From Polytrichum commune (taxonomy: Eukaryota; Streptophyta; Polytrichopsida; Polytrichales; Polytrichaceae): a DNA stretch of 64,000 nucleotides. Every line of letters begins with the position of its first letter. Position 1 is the first letter of the stretch. Below the pieces are notes generated by a model. It did not search any database. It was not told where the DNA came from and saw nothing but the letters and a program-made list of their open reading frames with translations. Below, piece by piece: positions 10,641-21,890 of this stretch. A program made the translations under genes and the position numbers. The stretch covers positions 4,158,501-4,222,500 of the forward strand of contig OX485808.1 of the NCBI GenBank assembly GCA_950295325.1. Direction: 5' to 3'.

Positions 10641-12660
10641 TTGTATGAACAGTGCTTGGTGGGCATATTATATTGAAGACTTCAAGTGACGTCTTTCTTT
10701 TCAATTTGGGGTTGCATTTTGAAGGGTTGTTTTGAGAGAGGCATATTTGAAAAGCCAAATCGAGTTTGAAGAGCATTGCATACTTCAATCTTGAGAACTC
10801 GTCCCCCAATCTTTATATTCAGGTGTGAATTACGTTGTCCAAGGGTAGGCACCCTACAATTAAGTCTAGTATGTTCCATGCTAAACCTATAGTCCAACTA
10901 TCTAGAGCTGGGAATAATGCTTATCCATTGAAATTTGGGATGTGATTGTATAACATCATTTATCTCTCAAAGAGTAGTTGAAGGAGTCAAAAAAGGAGGG
11001 AAAATAAATGAGTCGGCCAAACATTTACCACCACGACTTGGTATTTGGAAAGGATCTATAGGATGCGCTACAAAGTTGGCAATAAGTGGATTGAATATGA
11101 ACAAGCAATTGACTTGGACTGGCGTTCTAATATGGAAATAGGGTTTATGTTGGTATCAAAATAAGAATGGGTCAATGTGGACCTATGATTTGAAGGATCA
11201 TTTAATGGTAAAGTTAGAAACCATCATTGCATTAGCTACAATGACTTATATTGTAGAAACAAATTTGTATGAGTTACATCTAATGAAGGAACGAGTGTTC
11301 AATGATTTCATTAATGATAAATAAATATGTCTTGCTAAGAGTATTTGAGCCATATTTTTCACGTAATCTATTTGGCGTATAGTACATATGATTGGGGCCT
11401 AAATGATTTATTTATTTAGTTTTCACTTGTATATGTATTCAAGGGGAATTTACATATATATATCATGGTCATGCATGCATGTGGTTCCCGGTTCTAACAA
11501 TGAGTGCACTCCAAGGACATAACCTAATAACACTTTTAGTGCCTAACCTCAATAATAACTTACCACATGCGATTGGGTTTGTTAGTTATATTAAATAACC
11601 TTGGTAATAAGTAGATGACATATTGTAGAGATGACACTTAACAAATAAGGTAAGGTCAAGGAAGGCCATGTGTGAATAGAAGTAGTCACCACTCCAGATT
11701 CATAGGTGACATCTTCGGTATGTCTACCTATAGGTGTGAATGGAATGACATTTAAGGAAATTTAAAGAGAGGTTAATCTATCATTAGGATTGGTAAGTAT
11801 AGCAATAACAATTAAGATTACCCATAGGTGTGAACCAACCCACCTTCTTTTGATGGGCCTAACTCAATCTCCAATAAACCATGAAACATTATCCACTTGA
11901 TGCCACGACGTACAATATCATGTAGATTTCCATTCATTTGAATTTCTTTGGTCCATAAGGTCCTTATGGTCAAGTGTGAAATGAAAATGGACCATTCCTA
12001 ACTTCTCAACCAATCACATTTGTATATCAAAGGACAAGGGCCCTCAGGCTTTCAGTATATTCTTGTCATTGGCACCATGTTTGTGTTGGGCATGGGCCGG
12101 GCTGAGCCGGGTATCTCTTGTAACCCGGGAGTGAGGGCTTTCCCCAACTACGCCACGGTGGAAATGCTCCGCCACATGGAGAAATTTTGACCCGTTGATT
12201 GGGGGACCATTATCGCAGGTGTCCCTGACCTCAATCTTCACCTCAAATCATAAGAGTCAGGTACATGGGCCTTGAATGGTTACTTTTTTCCCTGTGCACC
12301 ACTTCGGCCTTGTATATTAAACATATCATTGGCACGAGATGATTAGCAAATCCCACTGAAGGTCACGGCAATTTTCTTCATAATTTTTGGAACTCGTAAT
12401 ATATTTAATTTTCTACCAATGACATTGTGACGATTCCCTTTTTCATTAAATTATCAGGTCCCCTGGGATGTTCAACTTGACCATTGAAGCGCCCTTGAAT
12501 CAATAAATTGTCACGTCTTCTGAGCACGTACTCGAATCATTTTTAGACCCACATGTCTTTCCTGTTGTTGTCCATTCTCAGATCTATCCATATCATATCT
12601 AACCACGCACAACTCAGTTATAGGTTTATATTGATTCAGACAAGTAACGGAATTAGGCCC
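10640..12660. repeat. Inverted duplication block, left copy (partner within 21,890-25,930)
   Basis: Most of this block can be read on the opposite strand between 21,890 and 25,930. Examples are GATTTCATTAATGATAAATAAATATG (11,305) against 24,345, and CGCACAACTCAGTTA (12,607) against 21,938. The right copy carries extra insertions: about 750 bp near 22,710-23,460 and about 1,030 bp at 24,711-25,740. Short coding-like phrases around 10,680-10,970 and 11,040-11,160 are conserved in both copies, but I recognise no family. It contains no intact gene. Confidence 0.8.
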
Positions 12661-13190
12661 GGCTTACCTCACCCAAAGAAGATCGACAAAATAAACTTGA
12701 ATGCACCCACTAAAAGAACGCAACCCTAACATTATGAACACTTCAAAATGCACATACAGTTTGGACGTTGCATCGAATTTGTCTCGACTTAGCAATCCCG
12801 ATTCGTGAACATCAGCATTTCAAGTTTCCGAACCGTACTCTACTAGCACTCCACTTAGCTGCTCAACAACAATTGCAAAGTGCAACATTGATTTGGAACG
12901 AATGTCATTTTATTGACATCGTGACAAATTGAATGTAATATATGTACATACTACATACCCAACTTTCTGATGAGTTGAAAGGATTGAGAGTTTCTAGTCT
13001 CCTTTTGAGTTACTAGCTCTCTAACCCACGAATATTGTTAGTGGAATCGCAAGTCGATCATCATGCTTGGGCATCGTCGGCACCATCATGAACATGCTTG
13101 GCCTCATTTTCTTTGAGTTGCTTCTGTACATTCTTATGATTGATATTGTACAGTTTTATGCAATGCTGCAGCCGCACTGTTGAATCTTTA
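12655..13190. repeat. Partial copy of the 3'-flank of the TND-like gene module
   Basis: It begins AATTAGGCCCGGCTTACC and follows 2,109-2,815 up to GCAGCCGCACTGTTG, where it stops just short of the TND-like coding region. Compared with 2,109-2,815 it lacks one of the two internal TTGAAAGGATTGAGA units. It is followed directly by the block that recurs at 31-1,260. Confidence 0.85.
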
Positions 13191-14014
13191 AGACGCAGCT
13201 ATCCGAGTTGCCTAAGGGCCACTTTACACACAAACCAAGAATTGTGACCATGAAAATCTATCTAAGGGCCCTTGAAATTCATCCAAAGGGAAACAAAATA
13301 TCCAATTTGCAATTGATGGGCCTCAAGCTTAGTGTGAAGTGAGAATGTGGACCATGTTGAGGTACCGCAACCAATTTCGGGGACAATAATTCATAATAGT
13401 AGGTGGTCTAGGACCCCACCATGGCAATGCAATATTTTTAGAAGGCAATGACAATTTGGTTGCTTGTCACATTGCTTAATTTACATCAAACCCACCTCTT
13501 TTTGATGGGCCTAATGCAATATCCAGTAGATTGTGAAACCCAACCCCACTTCTCAAAACATCATTATGAAGTAAACCTTGCACACTACCTCCAAACAAAT
13601 ATTATCTTCTCAACAAGGACCTCCAACCAATGCTGAACTCGACAACATGATGTGATCTCGTGGGATGTTAGGGGCTATTAAGTGGCAAAAACTTGACCCA
13701 TCATCATATGATAGTATGCTTAATATCTACCTAGGTAATAAGAATTGGTTGTCCACACAATCGTAGGGGGAGATGAAAGTAACTAGAGAAAGGGAAGTTG
13801 ACTACCTCTCTACTCTAAAACTAGGATTCAACTTTCATTTGAGTAAAAAATAATTGATTTGAAAATATGTTGGTGTGGCCCCAAGATTGTCACATTTTAC
13901 ATTAAGGTTAAATTATAGGATGGGGCCCTATTGATTCATTGGCATATATTATGGGTTTGATGTGGCTTGATGGGGGTGGCTTAGTGCCTATTTTCATAGG
14001 TGAACCTTGTAGTT
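13190..14014. repeat. Direct duplication block, copy 2 (partner 31-870)
   Basis: It follows 31-870 through the same motifs with scattered substitutions and a few indels (for example AATTCATAATAGTAGG is preceded by an extra AAT). It ends in CTTGTAGTT (14,006-14,014), the left target duplication of the foldback element. There is no supported gene. Confidence 0.85.
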
Positions 14015-15274
14015 GGTGGACGTTAAGTTCTCCCCCATGAACTTTGCGGGGGAGGAATATTAGGGCAGGGGCAGTCGCCCATCAGATTTTCTGGACCCGA
14101 CCGAAAATTGTTGCCCGCCCGCCTGACTTCGAAAAAACTATTGTACTTGCATTCTTGAAGGCCACTTATCCACAAATGCCATATTGAGTGCACTTCATTT
14201 TCAAGGTCCCAAATCCAATATAATATATGTTCACTTCCATTAAGTAAATAAGCAATTAACTGGATTTCATTTTCAAAGTGAAACCGCCAATAAAGCATGT
14301 AATTAACTTGGAAGTTAAAAACATTACAAAATCCTCATTAGCATTGAGGTTATAATTTTTGTCACATACCATTGAAAGGGACTTTGTCATTCTAAAATGA
14401 AACTAAAATTAATGATTTATTTTTTATATGTTAAAAATTATAGTCTGGTTAACACCTTCTACTTTCATAAAGTATTCATATGCATTTAAATTAATTAAGT
14501 GTGATTGAATGTAACTAAGTATGGTTAATTTTGATTAATCATAATTAAGCCTAATTAAATCAGAAAATATGCTTACCAAATTAATTAAGCCAAATTAATT
14601 ATAAATTACATTTACTGGAGTTAATTCCATCAAGTCATGATTAATTCCAGTAAGTATATTTTATAATTAATTAGGCTTAATTATTTTGGTTAGCATGCTT
14701 TCTGATTTAATTGGGCTTAATTAGAATTAATCAAGATTAATCAGAATTTATTAGACTTAGTTGCATTCAATCTTACTTAACTAGTTTATTAAATGCGTAT
14801 GAAAACTTTGTGATAGTAGAAGGTATTAAATATTAAATATTAAATGTATAATACTAAACTATTAAAAATAAATCATTAATTTGAGTTTCATTCTAGAATG
14901 ACAAAGACCCTTTCAATTGTAAGTGACAAAAATTATAACCTAAGTGCTAATGAGGATTTCGTAATTTTTTAAACTTCCAAGTTAATTACATGTTTTATTG
15001 GCGGTTTCACTTTGAAAATGAAATCCAATCAATTGTTTATTTACTCAATGGAAGTGAACATATATATTGGATTTGGGACCTTGAAAATGAAGTGTACTCA
15101 ATATGAAATTTGTGGATATTAAGTGGCCTCCAAGAATGCAGGTACAATAGTTTTTTTGAAGTCAGGGGGGCGGGCAACATTTTTCGGTCAGGTCTAGAAA
15201 ATCTAACGGGCGGCTGCCCCTGCCCGAATATTCCTCCCCCGAAAAGTTTGTGGGGGGGGAACTTAATGTCCGCC
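14015..15274. mobile_element. Complete foldback Mutator-like element (MULE-type), non-autonomous
   Basis: The whole 1,260 bp folds on itself. The left arm 14,015-about 14,630 is the reverse complement of about 14,642-15,274, with only a short loop between. The ends are GGTGGACGTTAAG and, inverted, GGCGGACATTAAG. It is flanked by nine-base repeats CTTGTAGTT (14,006-14,014) and CTTGTGGTT (15,275-15,283), one mismatch apart. Nine-base target duplications and very long inverted ends are typical of the Mutator superfamily. It has no transposase. If transcribed it would give a long hairpin RNA, a likely small-RNA source (inference). Confidence 0.85.
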
Positions 15275-15339
15275 CTTGTGGTTAGTGTTAGGGCTACGTG
15301 TTTTGTGTTAGTTTTGGGCTTTAGCGTTAGTAAGTGTGT

Positions 15340-16560
15340 TTAGTCAAGTGGGATCGGGGCTTGTTTCTTTTCTAATTTCCTTTTGTTTAGGATTATGTGT
15401 GTTAGGTACCTTATAGCAATTCGGAGAAGGATTCCATTACTTTATGGATTTTGGAGTTGGGGGTTTGTAGGTCTTGAAGGAGTTTAACAGTTGTTGTATG
15501 TGTAGCGCCTCTTACTCCTTCTGTGATTTAATGGGTGGTAGTACAATCCACCCTAGTTGGGATAGGAGTGGGTGGAGATTGGCGTATTTAGCAAGTTTTT
15601 GGTTGATGGCTTTTGCGGGGAATTTATTATTGTAGTAAGTGAATTCAAATATTTGTACTTTGAGGTTTGGATTGAGTGTGAAGGGTGGTTTGTATGTAAG
15701 TGAGGCTCCTAAGATGCATAATGTGTTAGGTTTAAGTCGAGTTGGGCATTTACATATTGGTAGATAGCATGTGCACTGGAGTTGCCATGAGGGTATGGTG
15801 TTGTTAGGTGTGCAGTCTTCAAATGCTACCAACTTTGATTAGGGTGAAGCTATGGGTTGTGGGGTGGGGTAGAGTGTGTCTGCTAGAGCGTGTATTGATT
15901 TATTGTGTTGGTTTTTCCTTAGATTGTTTATGTGTGCAACATGATAGTAGGTGGAGGCATGTGTCATATTGGTGGGATGTACATAGGTTACATTGGGGGA
16001 TATATCTTGTTTGAGATATGGTTTTTTTATGGTAGTTCCCTAAGAATCTTCCATATCTAAATTTGAGGGCTTGTGTTATTTGTGCATTGGTAATCCAAGG
16101 GGCATCCCATAATAGATTTGAACATTTTATGTGTATATTTGTGTTAGAGAGCTATTTGTCTATATAGGGCATTGTATTTTTTGCATGAGATGAGTGCGCT
16201 TATGTACTATTCTTTGTCTATGTAGTTTTATAGGTTGCTGATTGAGTCGTCATGTTGTGTGGATGTTGGGGGGTTAGATGATCATTACGGTGTTTGATGG
16301 CCGATGAGGTGGAAAGGGGTTTCTACAATGCGAGATCATTCTACTCCTTGTTTGGCCAATTTACCAGCCTTGTCATTTCCAACGATGTTTGTGCGGGCTT
16401 TGACTTTGCGGATGGTGATATATTGAGGTGGGAGGTTTTTTGCGTGTTTACCATTCGGGTTGTGAGAGGAGCTTATATGGGTAACTAGACAGTGACACAA
16501 GGAGATCTTGCGGCTATCCCATATGGGAATTTGCTCTATTTTCCCTCTTATTTCCCTCAT
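15340..16560 (-). pseudogene. Non-LTR retrotransposon remnant: RNase H, zinc knuckle and REL-type endonuclease
   Basis: Read on the minus strand this is the 3' end of a retrotransposon polyprotein broken by frameshifts and stops. In order: an RNase H tail (KVKARTNIVGNDKAGKLAKQG, near 16,345-16,410, matching the family's HTxxxGNxxAD...LAK pattern), a Cys-His knuckle (NLCTSHQYDTCLHLLSCC, near 15,925-15,980), then an endonuclease-like stretch (LCILGA...IFEFTYYNN...GWIVLPPI, 15,560-15,720) and the end AIRYLTHIILNKRKLEKKQ before a TAA at 15,340-15,342. RNase H followed by a restriction-like endonuclease is the order described for Dualen/RandI elements. Naming that clade is inference, because no reverse transcriptase is visible here. 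The foldback element sits just 3' of it. Confidence 0.6.
16400..16495. repeat. Short block recurring at 26,483-26,578
   Basis: The sequence from GCTTTGACTTTGCGGATGG to GGGTAACTAGACAGTGA is repeated at 26,483-26,578, where it is joined directly to the copia gag fragment. It lies inside the RNase H part of the non-LTR remnant, so the 26 kb copy was taken from this element. Confidence 0.75.
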
Positions 16561-17301
16561 CTACTTACACTTATAAGGGAATGTGGCAAAGAGGGAAAAA
16601 ATGTGCAGTTCCCACATTGTGAATGAGGGAATTTCAATAGATATGGGAATTGATCCGGGACTTTGAGGATGAGGGAATGATGTTGTATCTAAAATTCCTA
16701 TAAGGGATATGATGTTTTCCCTTGAGGTGTATGTAAAACTACAAATAGTCTTCACAGTTTGACCAAGTAAATTATTGAATTTATTGGATTACATTTGAAA
16801 TTGGTAATTCAAATTCACAAATCAAATTTTGACAAGTGTCCAAAGGTGAATCAAAGATGCATATAAGATCACAATACGCGTCATGCATGATATGTATGAA
16901 TGTTTACCATTGTGAATAGAAACAATGTGATTGTGTTATGTTTTTGATTACAAATAATGCTAATAAGATGTCTGGGAGGCCATTCATGTTGCTCTATATA
17001 CAACATGCTTCTCCAAAAAATAAATACTGAGAAGAGGCTCAACATGTATTGTTGCTCTCCTTTTAATGAAACTCAATGCTATATTTGAGTTCACCTACTG
17101 CTACACTGACTGCCACATATGCTTCACTTCCTCAATCTCGGTGAGTTCACAAGGTCACCTGCACACATCATTGTACTATGAGTATCACTATTAAGCACAC
17201 AAAAGTGAATAGGTTCATATTTCATCACCACATATATAGCACGACCAGTAAAATGAAACATTGAAAATTAGCTACCAGGACGAGAAAAACCTAGAATACC
17301 A
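16561..17301. other. Non-coding stretch
   Basis: From 16,530 to 16,690 the phrase GGGAAT/ATTCCC recurs in both orientations (TTCCCTC, AAGGGAATG, GAGGGAATT), which may be a decayed inverted-repeat element. The rest (16,690-17,300) shows nothing recognisable. Confidence 0.35.
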
Positions 17302-17305
17302 TTAA

Positions 17306-17554
17306 CCCTTAAAGGTTTGGATTGCCCATTCCATCCAATATTCCAGCCAACTATTGTACAGCCATTAACCACCGTGTTTCATTGTATTTGGAATGGTTTT
17401 ACACATCCTAATATGAGTTTCATATCAAAAGTGAAGTTAAAAATCATGTCTGCATGATCTTAAAAGGTATTGGGTTCTCAATTTTGAACTTTCTACTTAC
17501 AACAAATGTCAAATATACAGCAACGTATCTACTATCACCAAGGACCTTTAAGGG
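17306..17554. mobile_element. piggyBac-like miniature element with TTAA target duplication
   Basis: It is bounded by TTAA at 17,302-17,305 and 17,555-17,558. Inside these, the ends are CCCTTAAAGGT and, inverted, the same 11 bases, a perfect inverted repeat. TTAA duplication with ends starting CCC is the piggyBac hallmark. The 249-bp interior has no coding capacity, so this is a non-autonomous copy. A chance palindrome is possible because the end itself contains TTAA, but both ends and both target sites match. Confidence 0.6.
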
Positions 17555-17689
17555 TTAAGGTTCCGAGTTTATGGACTTATTCACCAACATCAAAAGCGTC
17601 ATCTGCAAAGACATAAGGTCACTGGAAAGACACCTACTGCTTTTCCAAGGCTAGAAAGTGCTTACCATTGCTATAAAGAGATCCAACGA

Positions 17690-18322
17690 AAATATCGTAT
17701 CCATATCACTGGTTGTGCCCACCAAGCGTTGTATATAAACACCACCCCCATTGTTTTTATCACTGAATCTGCAGAAACTTGACACAAGAAGGTAATGTAG
17801 AAGAGCATGACCACAGAACAAACAGTCCACATCTCACGATCAAAACTAAGAGTAAGAGTTCGCAACAGTTTCTTCGCGAGCTGATTCTCTAAGATTGTAT
17901 ATAATTTGAAATACAATGGTTCACAGGTTGTTGAAAATCGAGAATCTTTAGTGCCTATGTCAATGATTGGAAAGCATGTGAAAAGCTTTACCAAGTCAGC
18001 TGTGAAGCAACCTCCATTGCTCAGAATTTTGGCCGCACCTCCCTGCAAATCGCCTTTCATAAGTTTCAAAAACAAATTCCCTTATATGTCAGAACTCAAA
18101 TCCTGGTCAAAAGGAAAGGTTACAACTTCAGGTGGATCAAATTTATCAGCACTCAAAAGGAGAGGTTAGAACTTAAGTTGAATCAAATTATTCAGCACTG
18201 GAGTCTCACCAAGTGTCACATGGCCAGCAAGAGTCTCAACATCCATGTTCCATTCTCTGCAACTGCTGAATTTCTGAAGTTCAAAAGTATCAACTTCTGG
18301 ATCTGTGCCAATGAAGCTGAAT
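17690..18322 (-). pseudogene. Two-exon fragment of an unrecognised host gene
   Basis: Two exons look real on the minus strand. The first (about 18,208-18,322, after the acceptor TATTCAG) reads FIGTDPEVDTFELQKFSSC and REWNMDVETLAGHVTL and ends at a good donor GTGAGA. The second starts after GCAGGGAG near 18,040 and reads GAAKILSNGGCFTADLVKL, FTCFPIIDIGTKDSRF, TTCEPLYFKLYTILENQ. The phases agree (a split Gly codon). The frame continues to 17,671 but that tail looks intronic. I do not recognise the family. Further exons are missing because a copia fragment begins at 18,415. Confidence 0.4.
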
Positions 18323-18414
18323 ACATATTGGTTCTTTGACCAATTTATATTTATAGTAATTCAAAAACAAAACATAAATACACATATAAATGCAACTATA
18401 TGGGTAACATGAAA

Positions 18415-18905
18415 TAGCCTTATTGATTTTTCACAGACAACACACAGCAAATACGAGCAGAGACTTATTGAACAAAACAGAAATTTATTGAAGTAAAGAG
18501 TACATGCGTTTTTCCGTCGTCATGCATAAGGATAGTATGTTAGAGTACACTGGTCAGAATTTTAGCCCATGGAAGGTTCAAATGCAGATTGCCTTCGAGA
18601 ATGAAAAGCCGATGGATCGGAAGTAGCCGATGGGACAGCAACATTGGAAGCAGCTGCAGTTCCAGACGTGTGGAAGAAGAAGAAGATTAATGCAGCCAAA
18701 TGGTTGATTACCGCCGCAGTAGACACAGAACATCTTGCTATGATTGTCAATTGTAACACAGCGGCTGACATGTGGGCGCGTCTGCTTACCATATATACAT
18801 GAGCAGGGATCATCAAAATGCATTTTATTTCCTTCTCATTCAGAATGTTGTCGACGACAAATCCTATCTACCGTAGCGATATTTACATCCTGCTTTAATG
18901 TAGGC
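18415..18905 (+). pseudogene. Ty1/copia gag remnant, copy 1
   Basis: Three frames together give a copia-type gag (UBN2-like) segment. The first is LEYTGQNFSPWKVQMQIAFE (18,540-18,600). The second, after a frameshift, is DGTATLEAAAVPDVWKKK then NAAKWLITAAVDTEHLAMIV and NCNTAADMWARLLTIY (to about 18,797). The third, after another shift, is EQGSSKCILF. The W-aliphatic pattern AADMWARLL is typical of plant copia gag. No LTR, protease, integrase or reverse transcriptase is present. The same piece lies at 26,579-27,073, one codon shorter in the Lys run. Confidence 0.7.
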
Positions 18906-19143
18906 CGGGCTCTGGGCGGTGAATGCGGTCACCGGCAATCCCTTAATATGCACGGTGTCGAAGGCCACGACAAGGATGTATGCCTGGGAGCAAGCCTTTT
19001 TGGCATCCTCGATGTGAGAAAGATGATTCCAGAGGCACCACATCAGAGTTGCAGTTCCGCGTGCGAGTATTCAGTTTGAACGGAATGCTGGCATTTTCGT
19101 AAGCACGCTTACAATCTAAACTACCACTTATTAATGTGATCAT
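18906..19143. other. Coding-like fragment of unknown origin
   Basis: GC content rises here. On the minus strand one frame stays open as LSHIEDAKKACSQAYILVVA then FDTVHIKGLPVTAFTAQS, which looks like exon sequence, but I cannot assign it. An overlapping plus-strand frame (ending 19,079) is also open. It lies between the copia fragment and a TND-like gene fragment. Confidence 0.25.
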
Positions 19144-19149
19144 GTGAGT

Positions 19150-19226
19150 CTACATTTCGCATGTGATGGTTGCCTTTGGGGGATAGAGAATCTGAGCCCC
19201 TGGAAACTGCGAGCCCTGGTGCGCAC
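19150..19226 (-). pseudogene. Small fragment of the TND-like gene (3' end)
   Basis: TTTCGCATGTGATGG to GCGAGCCCTGGTGCGCAC matches 2,854-2,928, the C-terminal codons (VRTRARSFQGLRFSIPK) of the gene at 2,823-4,022. Homology stops at both sides. It shows that pieces of this gene are scattered independently of the full module. Confidence 0.75.
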
Positions 19227-19717
19227 ACATGGAGACCCGGAGGCCTTCCCCACATGGGAAAGTGGGGCGGTTTCCCATGTGAAAAGGGGGGCCACAAGAC
19301 TGGGGCTCTTGCCCATTCCAGTGGCCACTCTATCCATGCTGAAGACCGTCACTAAACACCAACCGCAATCGTTGTTTGAGCACAAACTGCGCCACCACAA
19401 CGTGCTATTAACGACACGAACCCTGCTCGCATCACACGCTTTCCATCCCGCCGAAGATTCTTGCACCCAGCCTTCACCTGTGACACACACGGCAGTCGTA
19501 AGTGCAAAAATCTTCCAAGTTGGTGTGCCCCACCACTCGGAAATTGCCATGCTTAGGCAAATCTCGGCTTCGTGCTTTCCTGCATTCCATGCGCGCCTCC
19601 ATCCATACACTTCCAATATATCCCAACTCATTGCAGAAATTTGAATCGTCCATAAATGTTTGTTACGATGCCCATATACGCCAAGCAAAATCAATACACT
19701 ACTTTCCGATCTCATAA
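19227..19717. other. GC-rich coding-like stretch, unrecognised
   Basis: Both strands have long open frames here: plus 19,144-19,644 and minus 19,140-19,757, each fusing into the TND-like fragment. The minus frame reads ISEWWGTPTWKIFALTTAVC and CSNNDCGWCLVTVFSMDRVA. I recognise no family. It is probably a captured gene fragment or an old retroelement piece, not a functional gene. Confidence 0.25.
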
Positions 19718-20384
19718 TCATGCTGGCATTTCCTGAACGACGAGATCTCACTTTCATAGCTCTTTGGATATTGTCATAATCGTCTCTGCAAATTCTGCCA
19801 CATTATAGTATAATTGCAGCATACAAATCTGTCGGAGTATACTGGCATTAACATGCACTTCAGCATGTTCTGTATATGGATTGGGCGTTGGTCCAGTCGT
19901 GCTTGAATTGTATCCACTATCAAGTATCCAAGAATCCAAACAGAGGAGTTCGCAGATGCAGTCTGTGTAGGACCTGTGTGTCCTCCTTCCTCAATTGGTC
20001 TTCAGCACAGCAGATCCAACAAAGCATCTGGCATCACTGTGCTACTGACATCAGTTGCAGAGCTCAATGGTAAAGCTCGACGATGAAACTGTTGCGAGTG
20101 CCTGCAAGTGGAAGAAACTGAGAAAGCAACGCAGGGACCAGCAGACGTCACCAAGGTTCGGAACGCACCTGCTCTTACAACATCGCCAATTCAGCTTCAT
20201 AGCAAATCCGTGCATCCACTTCCTCTCCAAATGGATCATTCCGGCGTGTCCGATCATCCTACCCAGAAACGTCAATCTCAGGACATGTGTTCTCTGTCAT
20301 TGTCTTCGGGTTTTGTGATTCACGAGACTCTATAAGTGTGCCTCCCAACAGTAATTATTGGATTTCAATTAATAAGCACAATCA
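19718..20384. repeat. Duplicated block, copy 2 (partner 1,444-2,108)
   Basis: It is nearly identical to 1,444-2,108, with only a few substitutions (for example GCAGGGACC for GCTGGGACC, GTGTCC for GTTTCC). The left neighbour here is the stretch ending ATCTCATA; the right neighbour is CCACGTAGACAAATT. Both differ from the first copy. Confidence 0.85.
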
Positions 20385-20419
20385 TCCACGTAGACAAATT
20401 ATATGATATGTCGCAAAAA

Positions 20420-21267
20420 GTTGCTATACCGTTTCATTGCACGTTTGCGCAAAGCAGCACTTAAGCGTGGCCGTTGGGAGCGAAGCCACTGGTCCCTTAA
20501 TTAGTTTCATTCACGCCCTTCAAGTACATATCAATAGCATCCATGGAGCGCGTGCATGGTGAGGTTGCAGCACTAGTGCAAGGATCGTTTCCATCACCCA
20601 ATGCGCCAACTCTGATGAGATCAGCAAGCCGTTGCTAAACAATGTGAACGAGCCGGCTTGCATTGCAATAACCTCAACATCCGCGGCCTCCATGGATGCC
20701 ATTGATATGTATTTGAAGGGCGTGAAAGAAACTGAGGGTGCCGTGGTTTCCACAGGAAGTTTTGGATGCATTAGCCCCTGGGGCTAAAGTTGACTGGGGG
20801 GTCTCCCCGGTGGAGACCGTTCCTCTGTTCGAGATGCTTGTTTGGCTCTCAATCCCCTGCTCAACACCAACTATCTGTCCAAGATCGAGTGCTTCAAGAG
20901 GCAGAGCGGATTGCATGTGCTGTACGAGATGCTCCGACATTTTCTACCCATATTTGAGGGTAGGCCAGTCCTGCGCAAGCTAATGAAAGCCTTACAACAC
21001 CTGCACGATCGCAAGATGTGGAGCGTGGAACACATGCCGTGCGATGCACCTCGATTCTGCATGCTGAAATTCTCCAAACTGCTCTTCGACCTCTCCGAGC
21101 ATGAGGACCAAGAGGTGCGCACCGCGGCTCGCAGTTTCCAGCAGGGGCTCCGATTCTCTATCCCAAAATGCATCCATCACATGCGAAATGCTGTTCGTGG
21201 GAGCGCCGCACAAGACACTAAAGATGCAACAGTGCGGCTGCAACAGTGCGGCTGCAACATTGCATGA
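20420..21267 (+). pseudogene. Internally deleted, inverted copy of the TND-like gene
   Basis: It reads in the opposite orientation to the 2.8 and 30.3 kb copies. SDEISKPLLNNVNEPACI...SMDAI...LKGVKE (about 20,610-20,740) is followed, after a deletion and frameshift, by ALNPLLNTNYLSKIECFKRQ, FLPIFEGRPVLRKLMKALQH and FSKLLFDLSEHEDQEVRTAA (20,842-21,150). The frame then runs to 21,267 with a different tail from copy 1 (QQGLRFSIPKCIHHMRNAVR). At 20,420-20,600 small gene pieces occur in shuffled order. It is more diverged than the 29-32 kb copy, so it is an older duplicate. Confidence 0.75.
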
Positions 21268-21890
21268 AACTGTACAATATCAATCATAAAAATGTACAGA
21301 AGCAACTCAGAGAAAATGAGGCCAAGCATGTTGATGATGGTGTCCACGATGCCCGAGCATGATGATCGACTTGCGATGCCACTAACAATATTCTTGGGTT
21401 GGAGAGCTAGTTAGTCCAAAAGAGACTAGACACTCTCAATCCTTCCAACCCACAAGAAAACGGGCAGGTATATAAATTACGTTGTTACGATGTCAATGAA
21501 ATGACAGAGTTCGAAATCAATGATGCCCAAGCATGATGATCGACTTGTAGTTCTAGTAGCAATATTCTTGGGTTAGAGAGCTAGTAACTCCAAAGGAGAC
21601 TAGAAACTCTCAATCCTTTCAACCCATCAGAAAATTGGGTATGTACATATATTACATTGTCACGATGTCAATAAAATGACAGACGTTCCAAATCCATTTT
21701 GCAGTTTGCAATTGTTGTTGATCAGCTGAGTGGAGTACTAGTAGAGTACGGTTTGGAAACTTGAAATGCTGATCTTCGTGACGCCCAAAACTGTATACGG
21801 AGGTTGAAGTGCCTACAATTTTAGGGTTGCGTACTTTCAGTGGGTGCATTCAAGTTTATATTGTCGATCTTCTTTGAGTGAGGTAAGCCG
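21268..21890. repeat. Inverted copy of the 3'-flank of the TND-like module
   Basis: This is the reverse complement of 2,109-2,800, including both internal units with TCTCAATCCTTTCAACCCA. It continues without a break into the inverted partner of 10,640-12,660, just as 12,655-13,190 does on the left. Confidence 0.85.
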
